The notes beneath the pieces were generated by a model, which was not told the DNA's origin, ran no database searches, and saw only the letters and a list, made by a program, of their open reading frames with translations. Made by a program: the position numbers and the translations under genes. Below, piece by piece: positions 27,693 through 36,477 of a stretch of DNA of 64,000 nt. Source of the DNA: G963704535 sp963704535 (GTDB lineage Bacteria; Chloroflexota; Chloroflexia; Chloroflexales; Roseiflexaceae); contig OY969916.1 of the NCBI GenBank assembly GCA_963704535.1, positions 3,596,001-3,660,000 of the forward strand, read 5' to 3'. Every line of letters starts with the position of its first letter. Position 1 is the stretch's first letter.

Positions 27693-27821
27693 TCACACTC
27701 TAAAATTGCCCTGATCTTCTCGCGCAACGCGCGTATCATACTGAAATACATCAAACCAGTGTATACGAATAAAATCTCGAATCTGGTGTGCATAGGTGCC
27801 GTCTACAAGATGGATCCTCAT
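27693..27821 (-). CDS. Short ORF (42 aa) coupled to the phosphotransferase fragment
   Basis: Begins with ATG at 27821, preceded by GAGGTGAG; this site overlaps the stop codon region of the preceding fragment. The product starts MRIHLVDGTYAHQIRDFIRI and ends DQGNFRV. No recognised family. It could be the truncated first part of a lost downstream gene. Confidence 0.3.
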   Translation of the reverse strand: MRIHLVDGTYAHQIRDFIRIHWFDVFQYDTRVAREDQGNFRV

Positions 27822-27822
27822 C

Positions 27823-28194
27823 TCACCTCCCGCTCACAAGAGTTTGCATGCGCTTCGCTGTTGCCCAGAGCACAGGGATGTCTCCAAGGTAGGCATTATA
27901 GGCCAGATGATCGAGACCCATGTGGAGATAGCACGCCATGAGTCGTTCGTCTTTCTGGTGTGGAACATATCCCAGCGCATGCCAGCGTCGCTCGAGTTCC
28001 GAACGCAGGAGGTCGATGTCGAGGTGGGAAACCAGGGCGCCCAGAATTTCGAACCACGCCAGCTCGTAGAGGTGGTCACCATAGCACGCGCAGCCCCAAT
28101 CAAAGGCGCCAGTGATACTCGCTTCACTCACCAGCATGTTGCGATTGATCAGGTCGCCATCAATCAGACAGCGCGGCACGCTGTCGTTCGCCAC
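27823..28194 (-). pseudogene. Aminoglycoside phosphotransferase-like kinase, C-terminal fragment
   Basis: The 123-residue frame holds the APH catalytic and metal motifs: LIDGDLINRNMLV (in place of HGDLHxxN) and ITGAFDWGCACYGDHLYELAW. The N-lobe and nucleotide-binding region are missing, and an in-frame stop stands just upstream of 28194. The usual catalytic His is replaced by Ile-Asp. A decayed small-molecule kinase gene. Confidence 0.7.
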
Positions 28195-28299
28195 CTGCTT
28201 GAGCCGAAATTTTTTGACTCAGTACCGTCGTGTCGCACAATGGTTGCAGGCCTGCTTCGTCTGCCGTTCTCTGGGCTGAGCGCCTGGTGAGATCAGGGA

Positions 28300-28878
28300 T
28301 CAGCGGCGGACGCGGTAGCGGATGTGCGTGGCCTGTGGCGTGTCGATCACCCGAACGATCTCCAACTCGACGCGCGACGGCAGCACCTCGAACAGCCGGC
28401 GGCCAGCACCGAGCAGCACCGGGATCTGGTGAATCTGCAACTCGTCCAGCACACCGGCCTCGAGCGCCCGCTGTGCCGTGTACGCCCCATGCACCATGAC
28501 ATTGCGATTCCCAGCCGCTGCCTTCGCCTGCGCCATCGCGCTCTCGATCCCATCGGTCACGTACGTCACCAGCGGATAATTCGCGACCGACGGGCCGGGC
28601 GGCCGGTGAGAGGGCACGAAGATCGGGACACCTCTACCGTGATGGTCACCGCCCCAGTGATCAACAATCTCGGCGGTCCGCCGACCCACCAGCACCGCAC
28701 CGGTCGCGTTGATTTCGTCAATCAATGCTGCGGCCGGCCCGTCTGCCCGGAACTCCCCGTCCGAAGTGAATACGAACCAATCGTGCAACCGGTTGCCATC
28801 GTCGCCGCCGAGTTGATCGCTCTGATCAGCGATGTATCCGTCGAGTGACATCGACATGTAGAGCACTGATACAGACAT
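28300..28878 (-). CDS. Dihydrofolate reductase-like (RibD C-terminal domain) protein
   Basis: A 192-residue reductase-fold protein: VLYMSMSLDGYIADQ at the N-terminus, VLVGRRTAEIVDHWGG, and GVLDELQIHQIPVLLGAGRRLF. This is the stand-alone RibD_C type found widely in actinobacteria and Chloroflexi, with unknown NADPH-dependent substrates. GGAGG precedes the ATG at 28878. Intact. Confidence 0.87.
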   Translation of the reverse strand: MSVSVLYMSMSLDGYIADQSDQLGGDDGNRLHDWFVFTSDGEFRADGPAAALIDEINATGAVLVGRRTAEIVDHWGGDHHGRGVPIFVPSHRPPGPSVANYPLVTYVTDGIESAMAQAKAAAGNRNVMVHGAYTAQRALEAGVLDELQIHQIPVLLGAGRRLFEVLPSRVELEIVRVIDTPQATHIRYRVRR

Positions 28879-28983
28879 TTCGACCTCCTATAAGCTCGAT
28901 CCACACTGATTTCAGGTAGTGGTAATCGAGCATTGTAATACACGCACCGATCTGTGGGTAGCAGTATGATTTAGACCACTACC

Positions 28984-29566
28984 TTGCGGAGCTGGGTCGC
29001 GCGTGATGCGCCCGACACTCCACTGTTGAACGTGGTCGGCTTCGGCATGCCCGTTGAGGACGCAGTCGCATGCATCCTTGCCCATCCACTTCCAGGCCAA
29101 ACGCGGCCAAGCTACGCGATTGGCGGCGGCCGTGCAGCGCTACAGCGACGCAGCCGAGGCCTGGTACGCCGCGCTGTTGGATGCCCTCGAAGACGCCGGC
29201 GATGAACAACTGGTGGGGGTGCGGCTACACCTGTTCGGCATCGGCAAACCCGCCTGGGTGCTACGCTCGACCTCTCAGCTCGTCACCTCGTTCGATAGCT
29301 CCGGTCCCAGCCGCATGGCTGCCCTGGCCGGCTGGAAGGGCATCGCCGCTCGTTATAGTCCACTCTTCGGCATCGGTGTCGAAAAACTGCAACACAGCCG
29401 TTCGGCCAGACTCTCCTATCACCTGGCCCGCTATCGCCGAGCGGTTGATCTGCCCTGGAACCGCCTTGATGAGGCCTGCTTCGAGGACGATACGACCAGC
29501 CCGCCAGCTATCCAGCACGCACTTGACGGCGAAGTTCATCTCGCGCGCTCGAAAGCTCCGTTTTGA
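28984..29566 (+). pseudogene. TGT/DpdA-like transglycosylase remnant
   Basis: Two frames carry natural protein. The first (from 28984) reads LLNVVGFGMPVEDAVACILA. The second (from about 29112) reads SDAAEAWYAALLDALEDAG, then VRLHLFGIGKPAWVL and VTSFDSSGPSRMAALAGW. The last block resembles the G-V-G ... D-x-F-D-C-x-x-P-T-R-x-A-R-x-G signature of tRNA-guanine transglycosylases and DpdA. The frame change and the missing start mark it as broken. The family call is tentative. Confidence 0.4.
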
Positions 29567-29792
29567 GCTTCAGGCAAAACTTGGGCGCCAAGTCACTATT
29601 GAAGAGGTAGCTGGGGCGATCGGAGTACATCGGCGAGTAGTGATGAAGTTTGAGCGCAACGAAATGCAGCGTATTGATCGCAATGTGATCGAGGGGCTGG
29701 CGGCATACTACCATAGCCAGGGCATCGACGCCACGCACCTGTTCGAGATTGATCTCACCGGAATACGAACGCCCAGCATGGCTGCGACATAA
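29523..29792 (+). CDS. XRE-type helix-turn-helix protein
   Basis: About 89 residues, with a possible TTG start at 29523. Core: LRFELQAKLGRQVTIEEVA, GAIGVHRRVVMKFERNEM and VIEGLAAYYHSQGIDATHLF. It fits a small Cro/CI-type DNA-binding protein. It overlaps the end of the transglycosylase remnant, so the start is uncertain. It may have been the C-terminal part or the regulator of that lost module. Confidence 0.5.
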   Translation: MTAKFISRARKLRFELQAKLGRQVTIEEVAGAIGVHRRVVMKFERNEMQRIDRNVIEGLAAYYHSQGIDATHLFEIDLTGIRTPSMAAT

Positions 29793-29986
29793 GTTGCATA
29801 TGTCCATGCTGGGCGTCGCTGTTGGGGTCTACCGCGCGAGGTTTCCGAGGCCACTACGCGATAGACCAAGATAGCGACTGTCCTGCTGCTTTAGCTCCGT
29901 TGTTGCTGCGAACAACTGAATACGGAACCTTTACAACCGAACAATCCGGTGAAAGTCTCGTAGTGTCTGCGCCCTGAATAGCCCAC

Positions 29987-30008
29987 GACCCCACGCAAAG
30001 GTGGGGTC
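29987..30008 (-). terminator. Hairpin after the tRNA operon
   Basis: GACCCCAC (29987-29994) pairs with GTGGGGTC (30001-30008). It lies seven bases downstream of tRNA-Phe in the direction of transcription. There is no strong T-run, so termination strength is uncertain. Confidence 0.5.
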
Positions 30009-30014
30009 GGTGGG

Positions 30015-30090
30015 TGGTGCCAGGGACCGGGGACGATCCGGTGACCTCGTGTTTTTCAGACACGCGCTCTACCAACTGAGCTACCCTGGC
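30015..30090 (-). tRNA. tRNA-Phe (GAA)
   Basis: A 76-nt cloverleaf beginning GCCAGGGTAGCTCAG and ending with matching CCCTGGC plus encoded ACCA. The anticodon loop CTGAAAA gives GAA. Third gene of a Leu-Val-Phe operon. Confidence 0.95.
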
Positions 30091-30175
30091 GCTACACGAA
30101 TTGAGAATTGAAAATGCAAAATTGAGAATTCAAGCTTACACTTCTCAATGTTCAATTTTCAATATTTCACTCCGC
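30091..30175. repeat. TTGAGAA-type palindromic repeat between tRNA genes
   Basis: GAATTGAGAATTGAAAATGC on one arm and TTCTCAATGTTCAATTTTCA on the other. It separates tRNA-Val and tRNA-Phe inside their transcript and could act as a processing hairpin. Confidence 0.75.
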
Positions 30176-30251
30176 TGGTGGGCGATGACGGGCTCGAACC
30201 GCCGACAACCTCGGTGTAAGCGAGGTGCTCTACCAACTGAGCTAATCGCCC
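30176..30251 (-). tRNA. tRNA-Val (TAC)
   Basis: A 76-nt cloverleaf with acceptor stem GGGCGAT/ATCGCCC and encoded ACCA. The anticodon loop CTTACAC gives TAC. Confidence 0.95.
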
Positions 30252-30252
30252 A

Positions 30253-30341
<89 letters not shown>

Positions 30342-30354
30342 AAATCCACGCGGC

Positions 30355-30383
30355 ATTATAGCCATGTTAGGGCCGGTTGTCAA
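30355..30383 (-). promoter_or_regulatory. tRNA operon promoter
   Basis: TTGACA (30383-30378), exactly 17 bases, TATAAT (30360-30355): a perfect consensus promoter with the start expected a few bases before tRNA-Leu. Confidence 0.9.
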
Positions 30384-30458
30384 CTCAGTGGCCGAGAGGA
30401 CTCTCAGTTCGGTGTATAATGCTGGCGCCAAAGCGTGAACGAATGAGGAGGTTTGAAG

Positions 30459-31415
30459 ATGGCCGTCAGCAGCCTGCGCCGTAGTCTGCCGCTCATCCTT
30501 GGAGTCGGCTTGGGCATTGTCGCCGGGCGAATCGGGTACCGCGCCGCCCAGGTCACCCACCTCATGATTGCGGGGCTGCGCCGGCCCCCGTGGCGCCACC
30601 CGACCGAGCTTGGCCTGGCGGCCGAGGAGGTCACGTTCATGGCCGACGATGGCGTCACACTGCGCGGCTGGTTGATCCCCAGTTCCTCGGCCGGAGGCCC
30701 GGCCCCGGCGATCGTGTTCGTCCACGGGTGGCCGTGGTGCCGGTCCGGCAATCGCGCCGGCGACACCTTGATCCCCGACCGGACGGTCGATTTCCTTGAG
30801 CCGGCGCGCGCGCTGCACCAGGCCGGCTTCCACGTCCTGCTCTTCGACCTACGCAACCACGGCCTGAGCGACGCGGCATACCCAGTGACCTTTGGGTTCT
30901 ACGAGGCCCGCGACTTTGCCGCCGCCATCGCCATGCTGCGCCGCCGCGCCGACGTCGACAGCGACCGGCTCGGGGCGATCGGCTTCTCGATGGGCGCCAA
31001 CACGCTACTCTACGGCATCCCGCGCTGCCAGCCGATCCGCGCTGCCATCGCAGTTCAGCCGACGAGCGGTATGGTCTTCGCGCCCAATGCGGCCCGCACA
31101 CTATTTGGGCCGATCGGCCCGGCGCTCCTGGCGATGCTCGGCCCGCTACACCGAGCCTTTGGCGCGCCGCCGCTGGCTGAGATCACCCCCGCCGACGGGG
31201 CGGCCCAACTCGGCGAGACCAGACTGCTCTACATCCAGGGCTCCGGCGATCCGTGGGGATCGCTCCCCGATGTGCAGGCGATGGTCGCGCGCACACCTCA
31301 TGCCGCTCCACTGATCATCGCGCCAAGCGTCGATCGCTACGGCGGCTACCTCTACGTCCACGAGCACCTGGACGAGATCGTCGATTTCTTTACCCAGCAC
31401 CTGTCTGGAGATTAG
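30459..31415 (+). CDS. Alpha/beta hydrolase
   Basis: About 318 residues. A hydrophobic N-terminus (LPLILGVGLGIVAG) is probably a membrane anchor. Catalytic features are the oxyanion region FVHGWPW, the nucleophile elbow GFSMGAN and the late acid/His region LYVHEHLDEIV. The ATG at 30459 is chosen over the TTG at 30453 because GAGGAGG is then at normal distance. A TATAAT lies at 30415-30420. The stop TAG is part of a GAGATT tandem repeat at 31409-31430. Substrate unknown. Confidence 0.82.
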   Translation: MAVSSLRRSLPLILGVGLGIVAGRIGYRAAQVTHLMIAGLRRPPWRHPTELGLAAEEVTFMADDGVTLRGWLIPSSSAGGPAPAIVFVHGWPWCRSGNRAGDTLIPDRTVDFLEPARALHQAGFHVLLFDLRNHGLSDAAYPVTFGFYEARDFAAAIAMLRRRADVDSDRLGAIGFSMGANTLLYGIPRCQPIRAAIAVQPTSGMVFAPNAARTLFGPIGPALLAMLGPLHRAFGAPPLAEITPADGAAQLGETRLLYIQGSGDPWGSLPDVQAMVARTPHAAPLIIAPSVDRYGGYLYVHEHLDEIVDFFTQHLSGD

Positions 31416-32817
31416 AGATTGGAGATTGAGAAACTGTTTGAAAAGGGTACTATCCCGCCCACGATCCTTGGTGGAAAGAAGATTCTTGAGGGGCGGCCCC
31501 CTCAAACTCCCCCTTTTCAAACAGTCTCTTACTACTCGGCCTTCCTTGATGCGCAAATCCTCTGGCACATCCAGGTCGCTCAGGCGCACCGTCTTGCGCG
31601 TCCCGAACTTCATCGTCTTCTGCCCCTCGCTGGAGAGCTGGCCGCTCTGCTCCAGGTTGGTGATCTCCTGCTGCATCGTCTCCGCCAGTTCAACCTCGCC
31701 CTGGCTCAACAGCCGCGTGACCGCGCTCTGGAGCTTCTGCGTCGCGCCGGACACGTCGCCGGCCTGGAGGTCCTGAAGCGCCCGAGTCTGGAGCTTGAAG
31801 GCGCTCACCTTCTCGACGATGTTCATCACCGGGGCATTGACCTGCGCGACCTGCGCCGGGTCGGCCGTAAAGGTCAGCATGACTTCGGCGCGGGCCTTGG
31901 CGCCTTGAAGGTTCAGCATCGGCACATCGTAGCTGATCTCGGCCTGACCGATTCGATACTGACCGATCGGTCGCGGGTCCACCAGCAGCTCGATCAGGAC
32001 TGCGCGACCGCTACCGGTCTCGAGTTCGCCGAGCGGCACGCTGACATCGCGGTCGGAGACTGGCCGGTAGCCCAGGTTGCTGATCAGCGGGATCACCTGC
32101 CAGACCGCCCGCGGCGTGATGCCCTGCACCAGCCGCATCGTTAATACTGCATTCTGGATCGCGGTCGCCTGGGCACGCTGGACGGTGTTCTTGAAGTAGT
32201 CGACGATCTTGTCGGGCTGGTCGATATAGTCGGCCGTGCCGCCGGAGCGGTTGGCCATATCGATTAGCAGGTCCTCATTCCAGTCCTTGCCGACGCCCAG
32301 CGCTGTAATCGGAATCCCGCGCTGGCCGGCCTCGTCGGCCTGCCGCAGGCAGTCGTTCTCATTCTCTGTCTGGCCGTCGGTCAAGAGCACCAAGCGGCGG
32401 ATGGCATTCGAACTGCGCTTGTCGATCTCGCGCAGTCCTTTCTCCACCGCCGGCGCGATCTTGGTGCCGCCGGCATCGCGGATGCGTTTGATTTTGTCCT
32501 GCGCCTCCTGCTGATTGACGACCTGATTGGCCGGGATCAGCACCTCGGTGCGGTGGTCGAAGATCGACCACCGAGGCGATATCCTCGGCGCCGAGCAGCT
32601 CGATCGCGCGTGCGGTCGCGCGGCGCACCCGGTCGATCTTCTCACCTTTCATCGAGCCGCTGCGGTCGAGCACAAAGCTGACATTAACCGGCATCCGCAC
32701 CTGCGCGACGACCTGGCTCGGCAGGGCCTCCACCAGCAGGTAGGCGACCTGTGGCGTGCCGGTGGTCGGCAAAAAGGGGCGCGCCAGCAGCGTTCGGAGA
32801 TTGACCTCACCGGCCAT
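31146..32817 (-). CDS. VWA domain protein, frameshifted, with MITE-derived readthrough
   Basis: Von Willebrand A protein of the VIT/VWA secreted-or-signalling type. The ATG at 32817 has AAAGGAG upstream. The MIDAS metal site is VLDRSGSM (Asp 51, Ser 53, Ser 55), followed by VLLTDGQTENEND. A one-base insertion near 32566 splits GAEDIASVV from FDHRTEVLIPANQ. The recognisable protein ends near LSDLDVPEDLRIK at about 31555. Beyond this the frame enters the MITE (VRDCLKRGS) and continues antisense through the hydrolase gene to 31146. It is divergent from the kinase-FHA gene and may share its pathway. Confidence 0.75.
31428..31532. repeat. MITE copy between convergent hydrolase and VWA genes
   Basis: GAGAAACTGTTTGAAAAGGG on the left, internal hairpin TTGAGGGGCGGCCCCCTCAA, CCCTTTTCAAACAGTCTCTTA on the right. 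One of the best-preserved copies. The VWA reading frame crosses it without a stop. Confidence 0.85.
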
Positions 32818-33041
32818 CACGTAACTCCTTTCAACAGCCCTCGGCAATGGAACGAGCGAGACTGGCCGACATGGCCCGCTCCATAGAGATGTACGTTCGA
32901 GAGGCTCGCCGTGTTGCGCGCCGCGCCTCCAGGCGCTAGTATAGCACACAGCGCTTGCCTCTGCTGCTGCCGCACGATGTTCCAGAAATTGCGCCATGTC
33001 GCCATACTCACGTAACTTTTAACGCAATATCGTCGTCAATA

Positions 33042-33050
33042 TGGTACAAT
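33042..33050 (+). promoter_or_regulatory. Extended -10 promoter of the kinase gene
   Basis: TGGTACAAT is an extended -10 box 33 bases before the ATG at 33083. It overlaps the alternative ATG at 33041, which argues for the later start. Confidence 0.5.
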
Positions 33051-33082
33051 CAGGAATCGAACCATTCGGCAGCGGTAACACT

Positions 33083-34520
33083 ATGTCTGACTTGCTTGCT
33101 CCCAACTCTACAATGCGCGGCGCGCGCGGCGAATACCAAATCCTCCGGCTGATCGGGCGCGGCGGCATGGGCGCGGTCTACCGCGCGCAGCGCCTGGCCG
33201 ACAACACCGTCTGGGCGCTTAAGGAGATGCGCCCGCCCAAGGACGCGCCGGCTCAGGAGGTGGAGGAGAATCGCAACCTGTTCCTACAGGAAGCCCGAAC
33301 TGCTTAGCAAGCTCAAGCACCCAAATTTGCCGGTCGTGGCCGACTTTTTTGAGCACCTGGGCCGGCCGGTGCTGGTGATGGAGTTCGTGCCGGGGCAGAC
33401 GCTGGAGGACCGCATCCGCGAGGCCAACGCGCCGCTGCTTGAGCAACAGGTCCTCGGCTACGGTATCCAGGTCGCCCGCGTGCTCCACTATCTTCACACA
33501 CAGGAGCAGCCGATCATCTACCGCGACTTGAAGCCCACCAATATCATGCTGACCCCCGAGGACGTGCTCAAGCTGATCGACTTCGGCGTGGCGCGTACCT
33601 ATAAAGCGAGTAAGTCCAAAGATACGGTGGCGATGGGCTCGGCCGGCTATGCGCCGCCCGAACAGTATGGCAAGGGGCAGACCGACCCGCGCTCTGATGT
33701 CTATGCGCTCGGCGCAACTCTGCTGCACCTGCTGACCAATATGCCGCCCATCCCGCTCCAGACGCCCGCGCCCGGCAGCATCCGCAAGATGAACCCCTCG
33801 GTCGATGAGCAGACCGAGCGGGCGATTATTCGTGCGATGATGCTTGACCCGAACGCCCGCTTCCGCGATGCCTCGGAGTTCGAGCAGGCGCTGCATCGCT
33901 GCCTCGACGCGCCGTATATGGACCCGATCGCGCGCGCCACGCCACCACCCCCCGTGATTGCTCCCACCTCGGGGCTTCAAACCATGATGGCCCCGGTGGT
34001 GCCGGCGCAGCCGGTGGCTCCGCTCCAGCCACAAGTTGCGCCCCAGATCGGTACCCAGCAGGCGGCTCCTGTGTTTCGCGATGTGCCGGTTCCTGTGGCA
34101 CCTATCGCTCAGGGCAGCCAGGCGTGCGGCCGCTGCGGCCGCGTGAACAAGCCCGGCGCGCGCTTCTGCGCCGGGTGCGGCGCGCCGCTCGGCACGCCGC
34201 CGACCGCGCGGCTCCTGATCACCTCGCCACGCGGCTCCTGGGAGCAGAAGCTGGATCACATGCCCCTGAAGATCGGTCGGCGCGACCCACGCCAAAATCA
34301 CTATCCTGAGCTCGACCTAGCCGAACACGATCGCGGGATCGCCTCACGTAATCACGCCGTGATCAGCCGCGACGGCGACTACTATACCCTCACCGACCTC
34401 GGCTCGACCAACGGCACGCTGCTCAATGGCGCCCTGGTGCCGCACCGCCAGCCCCAGCGCCTAAACCCCGGCGACCGTATCAAGATCGGTGAAGTGGAGA
34501 TGGAGTTTCGCTGGAGCTAG
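33083..34520 (+). CDS. Serine/threonine protein kinase with zinc ribbon and FHA domain (frameshifted)
   Basis: Order of domains: kinase (glycine loop LIGRGGMGAVY, Lys in WALKEMR, catalytic IYRDLKPTN, metal LIDFGVA, then SAGYAPPEQY); proline-rich linker; zinc ribbon CGRCGRVNKPGARFCAGCG; C-terminal FHA domain (PLKIGRRDP, ASRNHAVISR, LGSTNGTLLNG). One extra C at 33294-33296 breaks the frame between LFLQEA and ELLSKLKHPN. Kinases of this build phosphorylate partners that the FHA domain then binds. The divergent VWA gene is the obvious candidate partner, as in TerY-P-like modules; a PP2C phosphatase is absent. Confidence 0.88.
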
Positions 34521-34740
34521 ATAGGTTTGTCCGTTGTCCGTTGAGGCGTATGCGATAGGGCCATCGGTTCTTCGAGGTTCGGTGGGGGCGAACACGAGGT
34601 TCGGTGGGGGGGCGAACACGAGGTTCGCCCTTACGTGCTCTGGCTCCATTCCTGGTTCTCCCTCCTCCACCCTCCCTCCTCATATGCACCTCTTCACCCT
34701 CCACCCCTTCACCCCTTCACCCCTTCATCTTGTCATCTTG
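34521..34740. repeat. Cluster of short tandem repeats
   Basis: Two and a half copies of GAGGTTCGGTGGGGGCGAACAC-type units (34576-34630; the shared part is GGTTCGGTGGGGG), then CACCCCTTCACCCCTTCA and TTGTCATC repeats to 34745. No gene. It separates the convergent kinase and solute-binding genes. Confidence 0.7.
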
Positions 34741-35628
34741 TCACTCGGGGAAGGGCGTGGGCACGGGCGCGTCCACGAACCACTTTTTGCCGATCTGATC
34801 GAAGAACCCCTCGCGCCGCAGCTCGTCGAGCGCCCGATTGACCTCGGCGTGGAGTTGGTACGCCTCGGAGGGCACGGCGAGGATGTAAGGCTCCAGCGTC
34901 AGGGCCGGGCCAACAGCCTGCAAGCCCGGCTGGTGGCCCAGGTCGATCAGCGCCGACGCATTATCCACAATCGCCGCGTCCAGCGTGCCCCGGCGCAGAT
35001 CGGCCAATACCTCGCCGGGGGTGTCGTAGTCTGAGCGCAGCGTGAGTGTCGGGTCGCCGAGTGCCAGCTTGCGTGCGTAGCTATCGGCGTCGGAGCCGAG
35101 CGGCGCCCCGATCGTGCGGCCGCCAAGCTGCTCCAGCCCGCCGATCGGCGAGCCCTCGCGCACCACCAGGACCTGGCCGGCGTTAAAGTAGAACGTCGAG
35201 AAACTCGCGCGCCAACCCTGCTCCGGCGCGTAGGGCAACGCCGAGGCAGCTAGATCGGCCTTGCGGCTTGCGAGGTCGGCGTAGATTGAGTCGAGCCCGC
35301 TGTACACAAACTCGGCCCGCAGGCCGAGCTTCTGGGCCACGGCCCGCGCCAGGTCAACATCGTAGCCTACCGGCTGATCCTGCTCGATACCCGAGAACGG
35401 GTAGAAGCCGAAGTCGATCGCTACCCGCAACGTTCCGCGCTTCTTCGCCGCCGCCCAGACCGGGTCGAGCCCCTGGCCGCCGACATGCGCCCCAAGCTGG
35501 GTGCTGATCGCCAGGAAGGCATAGGCGATCAGCAGGCCCGCCGCTAGGAGGTCGAGCCGGCGGAGATTGGCGCGACGCAGCAGGCGCGCGGCAACTCGCC
35601 CGTGTTCTCTCATCGTACGCTCATTCAC
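34741..35628 (-). CDS. Amino-acid-type substrate-binding protein, SBP family 3
   Basis: A 295-residue protein. One N-terminal membrane helix (LLAAGLLIAYAFLAI) without a lipobox anchors it outside the cell. The binding domain shows GTLRVAIDFGFYPFSG, VGYDVDLARAVAQKL and LDAAIVDNASALIDLG. No ABC permease or ATPase flanks it, as with the two binding proteins at 12-15 kb. The start at 35628 gives the expected anchor. Confidence 0.85.
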   Translation of the reverse strand: MNERTMREHGRVAARLLRRANLRRLDLLAAGLLIAYAFLAISTQLGAHVGGQGLDPVWAAAKKRGTLRVAIDFGFYPFSGIEQDQPVGYDVDLARAVAQKLGLRAEFVYSGLDSIYADLASRKADLAASALPYAPEQGWRASFSTFYFNAGQVLVVREGSPIGGLEQLGGRTIGAPLGSDADSYARKLALGDPTLTLRSDYDTPGEVLADLRRGTLDAAIVDNASALIDLGHQPGLQAVGPALTLEPYILAVPSEAYQLHAEVNRALDELRREGFFDQIGKKWFVDAPVPTPFPE

Positions 35629-35757
35629 ATTTCTTGATCTTCATCTATCGATCAAGTATACTTTACCCTAATAAAAATCGCTCATCCGCTTCCCAGTCCC
35701 TCGTTTTCCCATTCGACGACAAGCGGCTTGGCCAATACCTGGTCGCACAAGGTGACG

Positions 35758-36423
35758 ATGATGGAAGAATCACGAGAGCAGCAACGCCCCCTCACCACCG
35801 TAGTAGTGCCCTCCACGTACCTACAGCAGCAGCCTTCCTACTATTCAGCAGTACCGCCGGCCCAGCCGGGTCGCTGGCTCAGGTTTCGCCGGATGATGCG
35901 CCTGATGCTGGTACGAATGCTGCGCGGTCTGCTGATCGGCGGTCGGGTACTGCGCCCATACGCCCTGTTCCTCTTCGTCGTCATCGCGCTGCTTGGCGTG
36001 ATCGGTTGGCTGGGCATCCAGCTCTGGTGGCCGACGTCGACGAGTACGGCAGTCGTCGATCAGCGTGTCGCGGCGCTGCCCCCGGCGTCTGCGGTCGAGA
36101 ATTATATGAAAGGTCGGCAGAGCTATAACGCCGACATGATGTGGGATTCTTTCAGCACTGAGTATCAGGCCGATCAGCTTGAGAACGGTGCCTCTAAATC
36201 TACCATGCAAGCCCAGGCGAACCGCGAGCGTCTCATCGGGCTGAAATATGAGCGCTACGAGTATATCGGCGGCGTGAAACTTGAAGATGGCAGCGGTATG
36301 TACTTCTACGCGCTCGAGCTGTCCATGCAGGACCAACAGGCCAAGCTCCCGATCGTCTTCTCAGCCGATGCCGATGGGAAAATCGAGCGGATTATCTTGC
36401 CAGGTCAGAGTCAGAGTCAATAA
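35758..36423 (+). CDS. Membrane protein with extracytoplasmic NTF2-like domain
   Basis: About 221 residues. An N-terminal cytoplasmic part rich in Q, P and R, one membrane helix (LFLFVVIALLGVIGWLGI), then an outer domain with AVENYMKGRQSYNADMMWDS and FSADADGKIERIIL. Its pattern suggests a small NTF2-like or DUF4864-like fold. The ATG at 35758 is preferred over an upstream TTG. It is 54 bp upstream of the FtsH-like gene and probably co-transcribed, perhaps as a substrate or modulator; that is inference. Confidence 0.6.
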   Translation: MMEESREQQRPLTTVVVPSTYLQQQPSYYSAVPPAQPGRWLRFRRMMRLMLVRMLRGLLIGGRVLRPYALFLFVVIALLGVIGWLGIQLWWPTSTSTAVVDQRVAALPPASAVENYMKGRQSYNADMMWDSFSTEYQADQLENGASKSTMQAQANRERLIGLKYERYEYIGGVKLEDGSGMYFYALELSMQDQQAKLPIVFSADADGKIERIILPGQSQSQ

Positions 36424-36477
36424 CCCTTGAACCGATCGAGCGCTGTGCCCTAGCCCATACAACAATGGAGCAGTGTT

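Noticed and set aside
30459..31415. Antisense coding of the VWA frame through the hydrolase as a real domain
   Set aside because: The recognisable VWA protein ends before the MITE; the rest is readthrough of the reverse strand of a well-supported hydrolase gene.
33041..33082. Earlier ATG for the kinase gene
   Set aside because: It lies inside the extended -10 box, so it would not be transcribed from that promoter.
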